Source: Pseudozyma flocculosa PF-1 (taxonomy: Eukaryota; Basidiomycota; Ustilaginomycetes; Ustilaginales; Ustilaginaceae). Taken from it: a stretch of DNA of 64,000 bases. The notes under the pieces are model-generated. The model had not been told where the DNA came from. It searched no databases and saw only the letters and a list, made by a program, of their open reading frames with translations. The stretch spans positions 502,594 to 566,593 of the forward strand of contig NW_006920874.1 of assembly GCF_000417875.1 (NCBI RefSeq), read 5' to 3'. The position numbers and the translations under genes were made by a program. Below are positions 1 through 10,450 of the stretch, piece by piece (position 1 is the stretch's first letter; each line of letters opens with the position of its first letter).

Positions 1-527
1 AGTAGGGTGAGTCTTGATGGTCCAGAGAATTCATGGAGGACATCTGGCGACCTTGCAGCCATCTGATCCAGTCACATCCCCCAATCCGCCTCAGAACCGA
101 GGAACGCGAGCAGGCCGACGTCGACTACCACAAGCAGCAGGCAATCTCGCATCTCCGCTCGGCCGGAATCAACGTCGAGCTCAGCGCGCTCGTGCGGCTA
201 TCGGAGGCGGGCGAGTACCACGAAGAGCTCGAGCTGTGCGCCGAGATGCTGGCCTACTGGAAGGTGGCCTACAAGAGGGTGATTGACATGGTGCCGGGCA
301 TGCTCGATGTGCACTTTGTCCGCAAGGTCGCCGACGAGGCCCTCGAGTGCCTGCACGCCAGCCTCGGCATCCAGCAGAAGGACGCAATGGAACGCTGCGT
401 CAGGTATCTGCAGGAAGACGACGGCATCGTCGTCGCGCGCAACGAGCTCAAGGCTCGGCGCGCCCGTCTCCAGCAGGGCCTCAATGCGATCTGCAGCTTC
501 GAGACGCGACTCCGCGCCGCCAACTGA
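1..527 (+). CDS. Dynamin-family GTPase, C-terminal end with GED (5' partial)
   Basis: The frame ending at the stop at 525-527 encodes the last ~155 residues of a dynamin-superfamily protein. The stretch around MLAYWKVAYKRVIDMVPGML is typical of the GTPase effector domain (GED), the helical segment that stimulates assembly and GTP hydrolysis. It is followed by a basic helical tail (ARNELKARRARL) like that of fungal Mx-type dynamins. The gene is cut by the left window edge. A GTGAGT donor at 7 and a CTTGCAG acceptor ending at 58 suggest a 52-nt intron, so the last exon probably starts at 59 rather than at the ATG at 33. The GTPase and middle domains lie outside the window, so assignment to Mx-like rather than Dnm1/Vps1-like is tentative. 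Confidence 0.65.
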
Positions 528-1304
528 GCACCCTCGCGATGGCTGAAGTCAGCAGGCCTGACTCCCAATCAGCATCGCGTCCACATGCCAAAACGCTTCA
601 ACAGCGACCGACTCGACCGCGCCGCCGCCGCAGTATCGACGTGCGGCAACCTCGACCGCACCCAGCGGCATAGATCGCGTTATCAGATTCTCCCATCGCG
701 CAAGTCAGACGTCTTCAACAGGCGTCGACGTTACACTGCGCCACCGACGACCGCATCCCAGACGTTGTGTCCTGTCGTGTCTCTCGACCAGAATCCAGAT
801 CCGAATGATGGTCTGAGCTTGACCTCCGCCGCGAGATGTGGCGACGAACGATGCCGCGGCCAGCGCCCAGGCGGTTCTCGCACCTAACGTCGCTATCGGC
901 AGCTCGAGACAGATGACCAGATCGAACCATCTGTGCGCTTCGGTCTCCCACCACCTTGCATCTCGGCGAACTGACTATGCATGCGTGGGCGGACGAGACG
1001 GGATGGGCGGCACGCGACGGACAGCGGCGATGGTTTGGAGTCGTTGAAATCGCCAGACGACGAGGGTGGTGGTACATGGTGCTGCTGCCGCAAAAGTGTT
1101 TCGTAGAGGGTCAAGGCGGTCGCTCTCGAGTCGCGCTCAAGGTCGTTCGACTATGCTCGGCTGCGCTTGTTGCGCTGCGTCGAACTGGAGGCGCCAGATC
1201 CGATCCTGTCGACAAAGCGCAGTCGGCGGCGTACGGCAAGATGGCGGTGTAAGTCATGCGATACCGAGCTGCGATGCGCCGGCTGGGGAACATGCTGCTT
1301 CTAC
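528..1304. other. Intergenic stretch, convergent 3' ends
   Basis: Lies between the dynamin-family stop and the CSN7 stop on the other strand. Short open frames occur on both strands but none shows domain-like sequence. I see nothing beyond presumed 3' UTRs. Confidence 0.5.
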
Positions 1305-2241
1305 TCACTTTTTCCTCGAGCCGCCTCGACCACCCGCAGCCTGGTCGTCCCAGCCGTCAAGATCCATGCCGTCTGCGCCGGCCCACGCGGCCCTCTGACC
1401 CTTGCCGCCAGCGCCCTCCTGGGCCTGCTGGAGGGCGAGGAAGAGGGCCTGGTTGTGTTCGTGCCTGACGGCAGCGCCTGCGGCCTCCTGTGCGCGGATC
1501 CTCTCGATCTTGGCCTCGAGGCTCTTGAGCACTCCATCGGCCCTGCCTCCCCATCCCTGGAGCTGCGTCAGGAGCGCATCGATCTCTGCGGGGCCGCGAA
1601 CGTCTCGGCCGATGACGGCGTCGACCTCGAAGCGGGATCGGATCTGGTTGAGCTTGCCGCCGACGAGGCCGGCGTAGATTGAGTCGATGATGAGGTCCTC
1701 GAGCTCGCGCATGTCTTCGGTGGCCAGGTTGAGCGAGGCAAAGAGGGTGGCGTAGGGGAGCACGCGGGTGCCCGATGCGAGGGAGACGAGGGTGAGCTGG
1801 CGCAGCTTGAGCAGCTGAGCTGCCGTGAGCTCTGGAAACGACGAGGGGGACGCGGTGTAGTCGGGCAGGGTGCCGTATGCAAACAGCTCGAGGAGGCGGT
1901 AGAAGTGGGCGTACTCTTCCGAGGTGCGGAGCTGTGTTGATGGAGGGGATGGACAGCGATGCGGGGCAAGGAAAGGCGGGTTCAGCTCTGGCTGCACGGG
2001 CCGAGCACCTGGGCGACTAGACGGGCCATTGACTCACCTCTGCGACGCCCGGCACGTCAAAGAGCTCAGCAAAGGCGTAGACGTCGTTTGCCTCTGTGAC
2101 CTGCTGGACGAGCTTTGCAGCGGCGGCGCCACGCGGCTTGGTGGAGCGAGCGAGGATGAGGAAGGGCTCGAGCTTGGAGCCGGAGCCAGAGGGGGCGGCC
2201 GATGCGCCCGCAGTGGACGGGGCAGGTGCAGGTGCCGCCAT
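1305..2241 (-). CDS. CSN7: COP9 signalosome complex subunit 7 (PCI domain)
   Basis: Two exons, complement(2038..2241) and complement(1305..1931), join in phase 0 across a 106-nt GTGAGT...CACAG intron to give 275 residues. The protein matches the CSN7 pattern: an N-terminal helical part (LEPFLILARS, VYAFAELFDVPGV), then FYRLLELFAYGTLPDY, LRQLTLVSLAS and the PCI signature MRELEDLIIDSIYAGLVGGK with RFEVDAVIGRDV. It ends in a helical tail. CSN7 is a scaffold subunit of the COP9 signalosome, which removes Nedd8 from cullin-RING ubiquitin ligases. Length is close to metazoan CSN7 (~265-275). The start ATG at 2241 opens an Ala/Pro-rich leader. The gene is divergent from the coding region at 2652. 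Confidence 0.9.
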
Positions 2242-2651
2242 GATGAAGGCGTGGGGCGGCGGAAGTAGAGGTGCAGGCCAGCGATGTGGATGAGCCGAGT
2301 GGGTGGCTGTAGCCGATTGGTATGTTAGTCGGAGCGAGGGATGGTGGTGGTGGCGGCGGCGGCGGCAGGGGAGGCGAGGTGGTCGAGGAGGGAAGGTAGG
2401 GTGAGGGTGGAGGGCCTGACGGGCTGCTGAGCTGTGCGCACGGACAGACAGAGCAGCTTTGAGCTCCCAACCTCTGCTGACCCCCAGAATTTGTGGACAA
2501 GGCGGGGCCTGTTTTCACACCACCACCTCCTCCAATCTCGCCACTGGCCAGCAGCCTCAGCCTGCCGCCGTAGAAGCACCGATCGACTGCTTATCCATCC
2601 TACTCTGCGGCCTCACACGCAACTCCCAACGCTACACCCAGCCTCGTCACC
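2242..2651. promoter_or_regulatory. Divergent promoter region CSN7 / 2652 gene
   Basis: 410 bp shared between two outward-facing genes. It contains a GGCGGC-type stretch near 2355-2372 and C-rich pyrimidine tracts on the + strand approaching the ATG at 2652. No TATA box was recognised. Confidence 0.4.
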
Positions 2652-4523
2652 ATGTCGGCAGACAGCGACTCGGACCTCACTGAACTCTCAGACGCGGCGC
2701 CCCCCACACCTGGTCGGCCCCAGACACCCAACGCATCCCCCGACGACGCCCCTCAGCTCGCTTCTGGAGAAACATCAGCCCCCAACGCACATACAGGCGC
2801 AGCTCCTTCCGCGTCAAAGGCAAAAGGCCGCACCTCGTCCCGCAAGCGCCCCAGGGCCGATCCGACCGATGCCGCCAGGCCAGAGGACAACGCAGATGCC
2901 GCCCTACCCCCCACACTCAACTCAGAGGCCACATCGTCTCCTGCTGCAGCCGCATCCACGCCGTCAAGGGACGTACGAAAGAGCGCGAGGGAGCGTCGTC
3001 CCTCGTCCAAGCTCCGCGAAGCAGACGACGAGCAGTCCGCCTCCTCCCCCGCGCCACCTGCCAAGTCCGCCACAGCCGGCAGGGCCAAGAAAGGAGCTGC
3101 AAAGGCTGCCGAGGCGGATCGCCCGGCAATCAAGATCAGGATCCCGAGATCCAAGGCTAGCCGCGAGCAGAGCCTCGAAGGCGACGCCGTCGCTGACCAG
3201 GCAGCGGGCGGCCCAAACGATGCCGGCAGTGGCCTCACCGCTGTCTCGGCGGTCCGCGCCTCAGATGACGGAAGCGAAGAGGGGCCTGCAGCGCCGGCGA
3301 CGAGGCGGGACGCACCCTCCTTCACGCCTTCGGACGATGAAGGCGTCAGCAAGCCCGGCCGTCGGGCCACCAAGCGATCGCGCCCCTCGACCAGCGGCGT
3401 GGCAGCAGAAGCCGCCGGATCAAAGCAAAAGGCCAGAGGGCCTCGCAAGAAGCCTCGCCTCATGCGCAGCGACGACGAAGCCCAACCCTCCAGCGATGAA
3501 GAGATGCCGGATGCCGCCATCTCGGAGTCTGACGGCTCCCTAGTCGGTGACGAAGACATCGACGACGACGACGATGCGGGCGACGAGTTCATCGACGACT
3601 CGCGGCCCAAGAGCAAGCGAGGCGGCGCGGGGACACGATCCAAAGCCCCTGCCAAGGGCGGGAGTGCGGCCAAGGCGACAGGAGGGGCTGCGGCCAAGGG
3701 CACGGCATCACGCACTTCGACGGCGGGGGGCAGCGCAAAGTCGACGCCGACGACGGCACGGAACGCCTACGTCAAGAACAAGGCGGGCGCCACGCCGAGC
3801 AAGACGTCGGGCCTGGGCGCCGGCGCCGACAAGCTGCGGGCCAGCATCGATTCGGCGCGCGACAAGGCCGCCTCGACCAAGGCCGCTTCCAAGCTCAACC
3901 CGAACGCGTCCAACTTCGTGCCCAAGTCCGGCGGCGGCGGCGGCGGCGGCGGCGCCAAGGTGTCGACGCCCGGTGCGGCGGGCGCAGGTGCTAGGCCAGC
4001 CAAGCCTGGAGGCGGCAAACCTGGCGATACGCAGTTTGGCAAGAGCATCATGGGATGGGACCAGCTATTCGGCTCGCTCGGAGGCGGTGGCGGGAGCGGG
4101 GCGGGCGGGACGTCGACGCCGCCCAATGCCTCGTCCAAGGCGACCGGTGCGTCCACTTCGGGTGCCAAAGGATCCAAAACGGCAGCAGCAGCAGGAACGG
4201 CGGGTGGAGCAGCGGGACGATCGCGACCGGGCACGTCGAGCGGGGCCGGGGGACCCGGTGGCGGCGGGTCGAACCGCATCCGTCCTCTGCCGCTGATGGA
4301 CTCGGCGTCGCCCGACGAGCTCAAGCGGCTGCGCCAGGCCGAACGCGAGGCCAACCTCGACACCGACCAGTGCTTTGACCTCCTCGCCCACGCCGAAATC
4401 ATGATGGCCTTCGAACACGACCTCATCTCCCAGGACCGCAAACTCGGCATGGCCCTGCGCCCCAGCAGGTTCAAGGCCGGTCTCAACCTCCTCGTCCCCG
4501 GCAAAGGCGGGCAGCAGACGTGA
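2652..4523 (+). CDS. Hypothetical disordered, charged nuclear-type protein
   Basis: A single open frame of 623 codons without an obvious intron. The protein begins MSADSDSDLTELSDAAPPTP, a serine/acid N-terminus common in basidiomycete nuclear proteins. It continues with Lys/Arg-rich patches (KRPRAD, RKKPRLMRSDDE), an acidic run (DEDIDDDDDAGDEFIDD), Gly/Ala-rich linkers and a poly-Gly tract near 3931-3951. Two segments look ordered: a short GKSIMGWDQLFGSL motif (around residue 460) and a C-terminal helical block (DELKRLRQAEREANLD ... LLAHAEIMMAFEHDLISQDRKLG). I do not recognise the family. Its composition suggests a chromatin or nucleolar role, but that is only inference. The start has a good context (CACCATGTC). 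Confidence 0.7.
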   Translation: MSADSDSDLTELSDAAPPTPGRPQTPNASPDDAPQLASGETSAPNAHTGAAPSASKAKGRTSSRKRPRADPTDAARPEDNADAALPPTLNSEATSSPAAAASTPSRDVRKSARERRPSSKLREADDEQSASSPAPPAKSATAGRAKKGAAKAAEADRPAIKIRIPRSKASREQSLEGDAVADQAAGGPNDAGSGLTAVSAVRASDDGSEEGPAAPATRRDAPSFTPSDDEGVSKPGRRATKRSRPSTSGVAAEAAGSKQKARGPRKKPRLMRSDDEAQPSSDEEMPDAAISESDGSLVGDEDIDDDDDAGDEFIDDSRPKSKRGGAGTRSKAPAKGGSAAKATGGAAAKGTASRTSTAGGSAKSTPTTARNAYVKNKAGATPSKTSGLGAGADKLRASIDSARDKAASTKAASKLNPNASNFVPKSGGGGGGGGAKVSTPGAAGAGARPAKPGGGKPGDTQFGKSIMGWDQLFGSLGGGGGSGAGGTSTPPNASSKATGASTSGAKGSKTAAAAGTAGGAAGRSRPGTSSGAGGPGGGGSNRIRPLPLMDSASPDELKRLRQAEREANLDTDQCFDLLAHAEIMMAFEHDLISQDRKLGMALRPSRFKAGLNLLVPGKGGQQT

Positions 4524-5132
4524 GCCAACATTGGGCCCGTCTCCTGTCCCTCGGGAGCATAGGAGCGCAACAGCAATGTACGCCTACCACCATTTGCCAT
4601 CGAGCGCGCTAGCTCAGCCATCGTCATGAGACACACACACACACACACACGCACGCAAGCACCCTCCTTGCACATGGCGCCGCTTGTTGATACCGCACAC
4701 GCCTGTCCCATCGAACGCTGCAGCCAGCAGAGAAGCCGCTGTCGGCAGACGCCGTCAGCGTCACTGCGGGCTGATGTGGATGATCGACTGCTTGGTAGAA
4801 GAGGAAGAGATTCGGGAGGATAGGGCGTGGGAACGGCAGGGCTACAGTCAAGAATTTGGCGGAGGAGGAAGAGGGACGTGCGAAAGTTGCCGGGAAACTT
4901 CCACAGCTGTGGTACGGGGCAACGTCGAGGCCAAGGTTGGGAGCGAGTCAGGACGAGGGCGTCGTCTCCTCGAGCAGCAAGCCGCGCTAGGGCACTCGTC
5001 CCGACAATCCCAGCGAGCCTCGCTGTTCGCCCCGTCCGAGAGCCTTGCGGTAAAAGGCAGAGCGGCCGCCCGACCCAGAGCAGGGCATGTCAGCCTGACT
5101 CAGGTACGGACGCGTCGTGTTGCGTCAGGCGC
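4524..5132. other. Intergenic, convergent 3' ends
   Basis: 609 bp between the stop at 4523 and the YOP1 stop at 5133 on the other strand. Contains an (AC)10 microsatellite at 4631-4650 and no convincing gene. Confidence 0.5.
4631..4650. repeat. (AC)10 microsatellite
   Basis: Ten perfect AC dinucleotides followed by interrupted GCACGC, about 110 bp downstream of the preceding stop. Confidence 0.9.
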
Positions 5133-6274
5133 CTAGTTGGTCTCGGCGGTGCTGGGAGCAGCAGCGGCGGGCTGGTTGACAGTCTGGCGGCTGGTCTGGA
5201 ACGCGGGCCTGAGGACCTTGGAGTAGACCATCTTGGCGCCCTGGGTCTGGGGCAGCATCAGCCAGACAATGGCCAGCGTCTTGATCGTGTACCACCAGGG
5301 AACGTAGTAAAGGATGACGGTCGAGAAGCTCTCGAGGAAGGTGAAGAAGCCGAAGACGACCCAGTAGGTGAGCCACTGGATGTCGTCCTGGGGCTGGGGC
5401 GTCTCGAGCGCCTTCATCGAGAAGTAGGCGGGCAGGAAGAAGCCGACGACGTTGGTCAGGAAGCCAGCGAAGCTGCGAAGGCGGGCCGGAAACGGGAGGC
5501 AAGCACAAGGCAGGAGACGGGGGAAGAGTCAGAGGATGCCCATGGCTTTGTCGCGCGGTCCGGCCCAGCGCCGTACTCACATGTTGAAGAAGACGAGCTG
5601 TAACAGCCAAGGGGCAAAGCAGACGGAGGCACCGGTGCGAGGCAGAAGAGATGAGCGAAGTCCTCGCAGTGATTTTTCGACTCTTCGCTGTCGAGGCATG
5701 CCTCCCGGAGGCGTTGTCACCCGGGAAAGCCGTCGCCAGCTTCCAGGGTGGCACGGTGCGACTCGGAAGCCTCCCGATGAGACCACCGCTTTTGCGCACT
5801 CACCAGGACGAAGAGGCCGAAGGCACCAATGGCGGCGTACGCCTTGGGGACGGGGACGGTCTGCTCAAACTTGTTGAAGAGAGGGTACTTGGAGAGCTGC
5901 GGGGCGCGCGAAGTGCGCGGGAATAGTAGGGGTACGCGCTCGACATCAGATGGGGTCCTAATCTCGGCGCGATCCATCACCTGCAGCACGTGGAACGATA
6001 CTCACCTCCTTGTCGATCTGTTTGAGATGAAAGCAGAGTCAAAGGCCAAGTTCGTAGACAAGGCACAAATAGGCGGTATCGGCAGGCGGGTACACAGAGA
6101 TAAGGGCAGCTCGATCGTCAGCGAGAGCTGCGCCGCGGGCGGCTAAAGCTGCATCGCACTCGGGGCCTCGCCAGCGCGATCGAGGGCGATGTGCAACGCG
6201 GCTCGGGGAGGGATACTGACCTGGGCGACGTAGTACTCAGCCTTCTGCTGAACCTGCTGTGCTTGGGCGGCCAT
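5133..6274 (-). CDS. YOP1: YOP1/REEP5-type ER membrane-shaping protein (TB2/DP1/HVA22 family), with two microexons
   Basis: Five exons on the minus strand: 6221-6274, 6006-6017 (12 nt), 5804-5896, 5581-5597 (17 nt) and 5133-5472, total 516 nt, 171 residues. The joined protein reads ...YYVAQ-IDKE-LSKYPLFNKFEQTVPVPKAY...GLFVL-LVFFNI-FAGFLTNVVGFFLPAY, then DDIQWLTYWVVFGFFTFLES and ILYYVPWWYTIKTL. These are the reticulon-like hairpins and family signature of Yop1/REEP5, which curve the tubular ER with reticulons. All junctions have AG/GT(G/C)AGT signals. The 12-nt exon supplies IDKE and the 17-nt exon LVFFN plus two bases; without them the conserved sequence and frame are lost. Length matches the family (~170-190). 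Divergent from MGE1. Confidence 0.92.
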
Positions 6275-7921
6275 TTTGAGGGATGGAAACGATTCTCTCG
6301 TAAAAGGGGGATTGCGTTAGGGTGCGGATATCGTGTTGAGACGGTGGTGATCCGTTTTTGTTCGTCAAGAGGGGGCGGCAAGGGTTGCGTTCGTCAAGGG
6401 AGGCAGACGTGTGATGGTGGTGGTGACGGGACAGGCGAGGGAAGGTGCGAGGGGTGCGACGACGACGAATCAGGGAGCGGGCGGGTACAGGGTGCGATGG
6501 GCCGCACAGCCAGGCCAGGCCAAGGGCAAGCCAGAGGGCCAGAAGGGCAGGCCAGGCAGGGCCGAGAGAGGAAATTCGCGCGGCGATGACGATTGGGCTG
6601 GGGCCTTCAGTCAACCTGCCGTCGTACCTGCCCACGGGGAGGCCTTCTGGCCTGCCTATCCTGGCTGGCATGACCGTCGACTGGCCGTCTGCCTGCTCAA
6701 CCTGGCCTGCCCCTCTGCAGGCAGCCAGGCCAGGCAAGCGCAGGCAGGCAGGCAGGCAACCTGCAAGCCAGGCTACGGTCAGAGCGTGAATCCGATGCTG
6801 GCCCAGAGGCCGGTCTGGCTTGGCCTGGCAAGCGTCACACGGGCGGGGCCGCGCGATGCTTCTCAGCTGGCCAGGCGAGGCAGCGCCTTGCCCTTGCCTG
6901 CTCGGGCCTCTTTCGCTGCTTCTCGCGCAAACCCAGCCTCGGCTTGACTCGCCCCTGCGCTGCGCTCTCTGGCCTGCCCGCGCGCACCGCCTGCTGATCT
7001 CCCCCTTCTTCTCGCCGCTTTCCCATGCCGCGTTGGCCCTGCCAGCTTCAAATCTCGGAAGCCCCGTCCAACACACACCGCCGCCTTGCTTGCTGGCCAC
7101 CAGTCGGACCGATGCGATGATTGGGCTCGCAGTGGCTCTCAGACGGCCTTTCCCAGCTGGCTTTCGACGGCCAGCGATACGACAATCGCCCCCGCTCGCT
7201 CGCTCTGTTCCCTGCCTGTTCTCTGATCTCTGCAGAGGTTGTTGGCGAGCAAACGGACGATGCCATGATATGCCAGTACGGGCAATCGCATGACTGATGC
7301 GTCAAAGGGCCCACGAATCGCCGAGGCTGTGCTGCGTCGCACCGTCATCCCCCAGGGTTGCGTTCATCGGGCCTGGTCGTGATCAGCCCAGAGCGAGTCT
7401 GCGCTGAAGCCTCTTGGCGAAGACCAGCGATGCGCCTCTTCAGCTTGCTCGTGTCCAAGGGTCTTGCCCTGACCCTCTGTGACACCAACCATGCCAGGCC
7501 AGGCCAGGCGAGAGCAGGCGTCGGCGAGCGAGCGGGCGGTCGCGTGTATCGGCGGCCTTTGATTCTCGGCCGGGAAAGTCAGGATCAGAATGGATGTGGA
7601 GTCGATCAGCCTTTTTCGACTCGACCCGGGAAGCGGCGAAGCGGAAGGAAGAAGCGGGCAGCCAAGCCTGGCAGGCCCCCGGCATGTGCCGTAAGAAGAC
7701 AGGAAGAATTGGACGCTGACCGGCCTCAAGGTGTGGCAACCCCTCGAGGCTTCCCCGCATCCTTCTCCCCTCCCTCGCTTTCGACCATCATCACCATCAC
7801 TGCCAACACTCCCATCGTCCTCGCTCCCAAGCACTGGCGATCACCGCTCTTGAAGCCGTCATCTAGACTACCGTCCTGCTAGCCCTCTCCCCGGTTGCAC
7901 CTCCCCACCTCAGCGCATCCA
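6275..7921. promoter_or_regulatory. Divergent intergenic region YOP1 / MGE1 with GCCAGGC islands
   Basis: 1.65 kb without a convincing gene. It carries dense clusters of GCCAGGC / CAGGCAGG words (about 6509-6566, 6711-6775, 7491-7516) and pyrimidine-rich sequence just before the MGE1 ATG. Open frames here have no domain-like content. Confidence 0.5.
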
Positions 7922-8770
7922 ATGTTCGGCTCAGCCACCCGATCTGCTCAGCGAGCCGTCTCGCAAGCCGTTCGCGCCGGAGCCCTCCCCCGCCAGCAGC
8001 CGCTTGCACCGCACTTCTTCTGCGTCGCTGCCGCTTCGTCGTCCAGGATGGCCTTCTCCACTTCGCAGAGGTGGGCCAATGCCAAGACCGAGCAGGTCAA
8101 GGACGAGCAGAATGCCGCCTCGGGTGAGGCCATGGGTGCCACCGACAACAAGTCGGCCGACGGCGCCGACGCCGAGGGTCTCCAGGCCCAGCTCAAGGAC
8201 AAGGACGCCAAGATCAAGGAGCTCACAGTGCGTACCCGATCATCGTGGCACTCAATCTCCTCTTCGGGCTGAACTCGCGCCTCGGACTGACCTGTCGTTC
8301 CTCCCCTTCCTTCATCCCCGCAGGAACAGATCCTTTACGGCAAGGCCGACTACCAGAACTTGCAGCGGCGTTCGCAGGAGGAGAAGTCGCAGGCCGGCGA
8401 CTACGCTGTCACCAAGCTCGCAAAGGACCTCACGTCGTCGATCGACATTCTTGCGCTCGCGCTGAGGTCGGTCCCTGAGGAGCTCCGGACGGCGCCCAAG
8501 GACCTCGACCCCAAGGAGCCGCGACGCGTGATCGCCGACCTCTACTCTGGCGTCGAGCTGACCTCGAAGAGCATGCTGGACATGCTGCGCACGCACGGAA
8601 TCACCCAGTTCGACCCCACCGGCGAGAAGTTTGACCCCAAGCTGCACGAGGCGCTCTACCAGGCGCCCGTGCCCGGCAAGGAGTCTGGTACGGTGCTCGA
8701 GTGCAGCAAGCTCGGGTACAAGATCAAGGACCGCCTGCTCCGTGCCGCCGAGGTCGGCATCGTCCAGTAA
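7922..8770 (+). CDS. MGE1: Mitochondrial GrpE-type nucleotide exchange factor
   Basis: Two exons, 7922-8227 and 8324-8770, joined in phase 0 (donor ACA/GTGCGT, acceptor CCGCAG) give 250 residues. The N-terminus is Arg/Ser/Ala-rich with few acidic residues until about residue 60, as in a mitochondrial presequence (MFGSATRSAQRAVSQAVRAG). The coiled-coil follows (LQAQLKDKDAKIKELTEQIL), then DYQNLQRRSQEEKSQAGDYA and the beta domain ending LYQAPVPGKESGTVLECSKLGYKIKDRLLRAAEVGIV, the GrpE signature. Mge1 releases ADP from matrix Hsp70 (Ssc1) during protein import and folding. The ATG at 7922 is the first in frame. Confidence 0.93.
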
Positions 8771-9717
8771 AGACGGACACGTCCCCGTCTACCTCGCCCT
8801 CTTGCGCTCGCTCGCTCTGGATGCACATGTATCGGAGACGAGCGGCGCCGTCGCCTGTATATATCCCTGGGCGCTCTCGCTCTGCTGCGCGGCGGTCCGG
8901 CTCAGCTCAGCTCTCGGCCTTCGCTCCGACTCTCTCCTCTGTATTTGTTTCTAGGCAAGCATCGCGCCCTAGACTAAGGCGCCCTGATCCCTCGCTCCCG
9001 CACGTAGCTCGCACGGAGCCCTTTGACGACGGAGACGTCGACGAAATCTCACAACACCACTGCTCATCCTTCCAAAGTCTTCCGGCCGTGCGCGCTGTGG
9101 ACTGCCACCGCGGCTGGCCAGGCGTCCTTCCCTGGCTGTCCCCTCTGCTGCATCGAGGCGGGTACAGAGATTAAGGTTGCGCCACGCCGGCCGACCTCTC
9201 CCACGGCCTTTGCGGGCGACAAGCATCTCCTTGCTACGGTGCACCGATTCCAGCAGCTCCATGGTGCGTTGCTCCCGATCCCGATGTGCTTAGCGCGTCG
9301 TGGCTCACGCGTGTCTTTGGCGTCGGCTGCCGGGTGTCTCCTGGTGCTGGCCATCGGACCCGGTCTTCTCGCCAAGAGGGAGAGGGGCGTGTCTGCAGAC
9401 AGGATGGCTTGGCAGGCCACTCGCACGAGGCAGGAAAATTTTTCAGAGGGGGCGCACCGCGAAATTCTCGCTCTCCCTTCGTGTGGGCCGGGTCGGGGGT
9501 CGGCCCAGGCAGGCAGGCCGGGGCAACATCGGCTCCTCCGCCAGCCAGGCCGCCCACGCGCAGCAGGCTGGGAAGAGGAAAAAAAGTTGGCGCCAGCCAG
9601 CCAGCCAGGGTGCGATGATGTGCAGGCTTGCCTGCCAGGCGTAGGCAGACCAAGAGGACCAGCGAGAGGGGGCCCATCTGGCCACCGCGCCCATCACGAC
9701 TCCTCCTTTCCTTCCAC

Positions 9718-9802
9718 CAAAAACATCAAAAAAACACCAAAAAACACCACCATCTCCTCCCTCCCGTCTTCGACAAAAACCCTTAAAAAAACCAAAAAAT
9801 CC
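9718..9802 (+). promoter_or_regulatory. A-rich tract in probable PAB1 leader, candidate autoregulatory element
   Basis: In an otherwise GC-rich region this segment has repeated runs of 5-7 A separated by CC or CACC (e.g. ATCAAAAAAACACC, CCTTAAAAAAACC). Smaller A runs follow at 10264-10284 and 10409-10415. Metazoan PABP mRNAs carry an A-rich element in the 5' UTR to which PABP binds to repress its own translation. Placement upstream of the PABP gene suggests the same here; the transcription start is not visible. Confidence 0.4.
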
Positions 9803-9875
9803 AGAGGTTCGCTCGGACAGCTCATTGGCACAAAGAGTCCTCGATCTAGGCCCTCACCAAGTCGAAAAAAGCCAG

Positions 9876-10265
9876 GTGAGTGCACGGTTGGCGGCGGATC
9901 GCGAGGCGAGGCGAGGCGAGGCGTGGCTTGGCGTGGCGCCGGGGTGGCGATGGACGCCAGGGTCATGACGGTGGCGGCATCGACCTGCGCAACGGCGACG
10001 AGCGAGAGATGTCAAAGACCGCCAGCTCGTCAAGACATGCCTCGAGACGCGGAGCAGAAACGCTGGCCAGAAAGGCGGGGCAGCCTATCCGATCTCGTCT
10101 ATCGCGGCAGACCGTCCCGGTCAAGCCTACAGCGGGCGCTGGCACCTCGGTCGTCGTCGGCTGCGCTTCTCAACGAGACCATGTCTGGCCGTCATCGGCC
10201 AACCAACAGGCAAGCTTACCGCCCTTCTCGCCACCGTCATCTCGTCTCCTCCCTCTCTTCCTCAG
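9876..10265 (+). other. Probable 5' UTR intron of PAB1
   Basis: A strong donor (CCAG/GTGAGT) at 9876 follows the A-rich tract, and pyrimidine-rich acceptors end at 10265 (CTTCCTCAG) or 10320 (TTTCTTTCAAG). Splicing would bring the A-rich exon close to the PAB1 ATG. This is a prediction from splice signals only. Confidence 0.4.
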
Positions 10266-10450
10266 AAAAACAAAACCAAAAGGCAATTTTCTCACCCCCT
10301 CTTTTCCGCTTTCTTTCAAGGTAGTCCGATCACGTTCGACCTTTCTTCCTTCACTCCTTCACGCCGCCATCCTCGAATCCTCCTACTCTCCTCTTCCTTT
10401 CGCCACCCAAAAAAAGCAACCCTAAGCTTTACCCCTCCCTCCTCACCGCC

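Larger units (their letters stand above)
8771..10450. promoter_or_regulatory. Intergenic region and probable 5' leader of PAB1
   Basis: 1.68 kb between MGE1 and PAB1. The first part is presumed MGE1 3' UTR (GTATATAT near 8857; TGTATTTGTTT near 8939). Then come GCCAGGC islands (about 9505-9548, 9594-9653), an A-rich tract (9718-9802) and a (GAGGC)n run at about 9902-9921. A pyrimidine-rich stretch precedes the PAB1 ATG. No convincing protein gene. Confidence 0.5.

Noticed and set aside
9023..10324. 433-codon + strand frame upstream of PAB1
   Set aside because: Runs through GCCAGGC islands, A-rich tracts and a probable leader intron; the translation is low complexity without domains.
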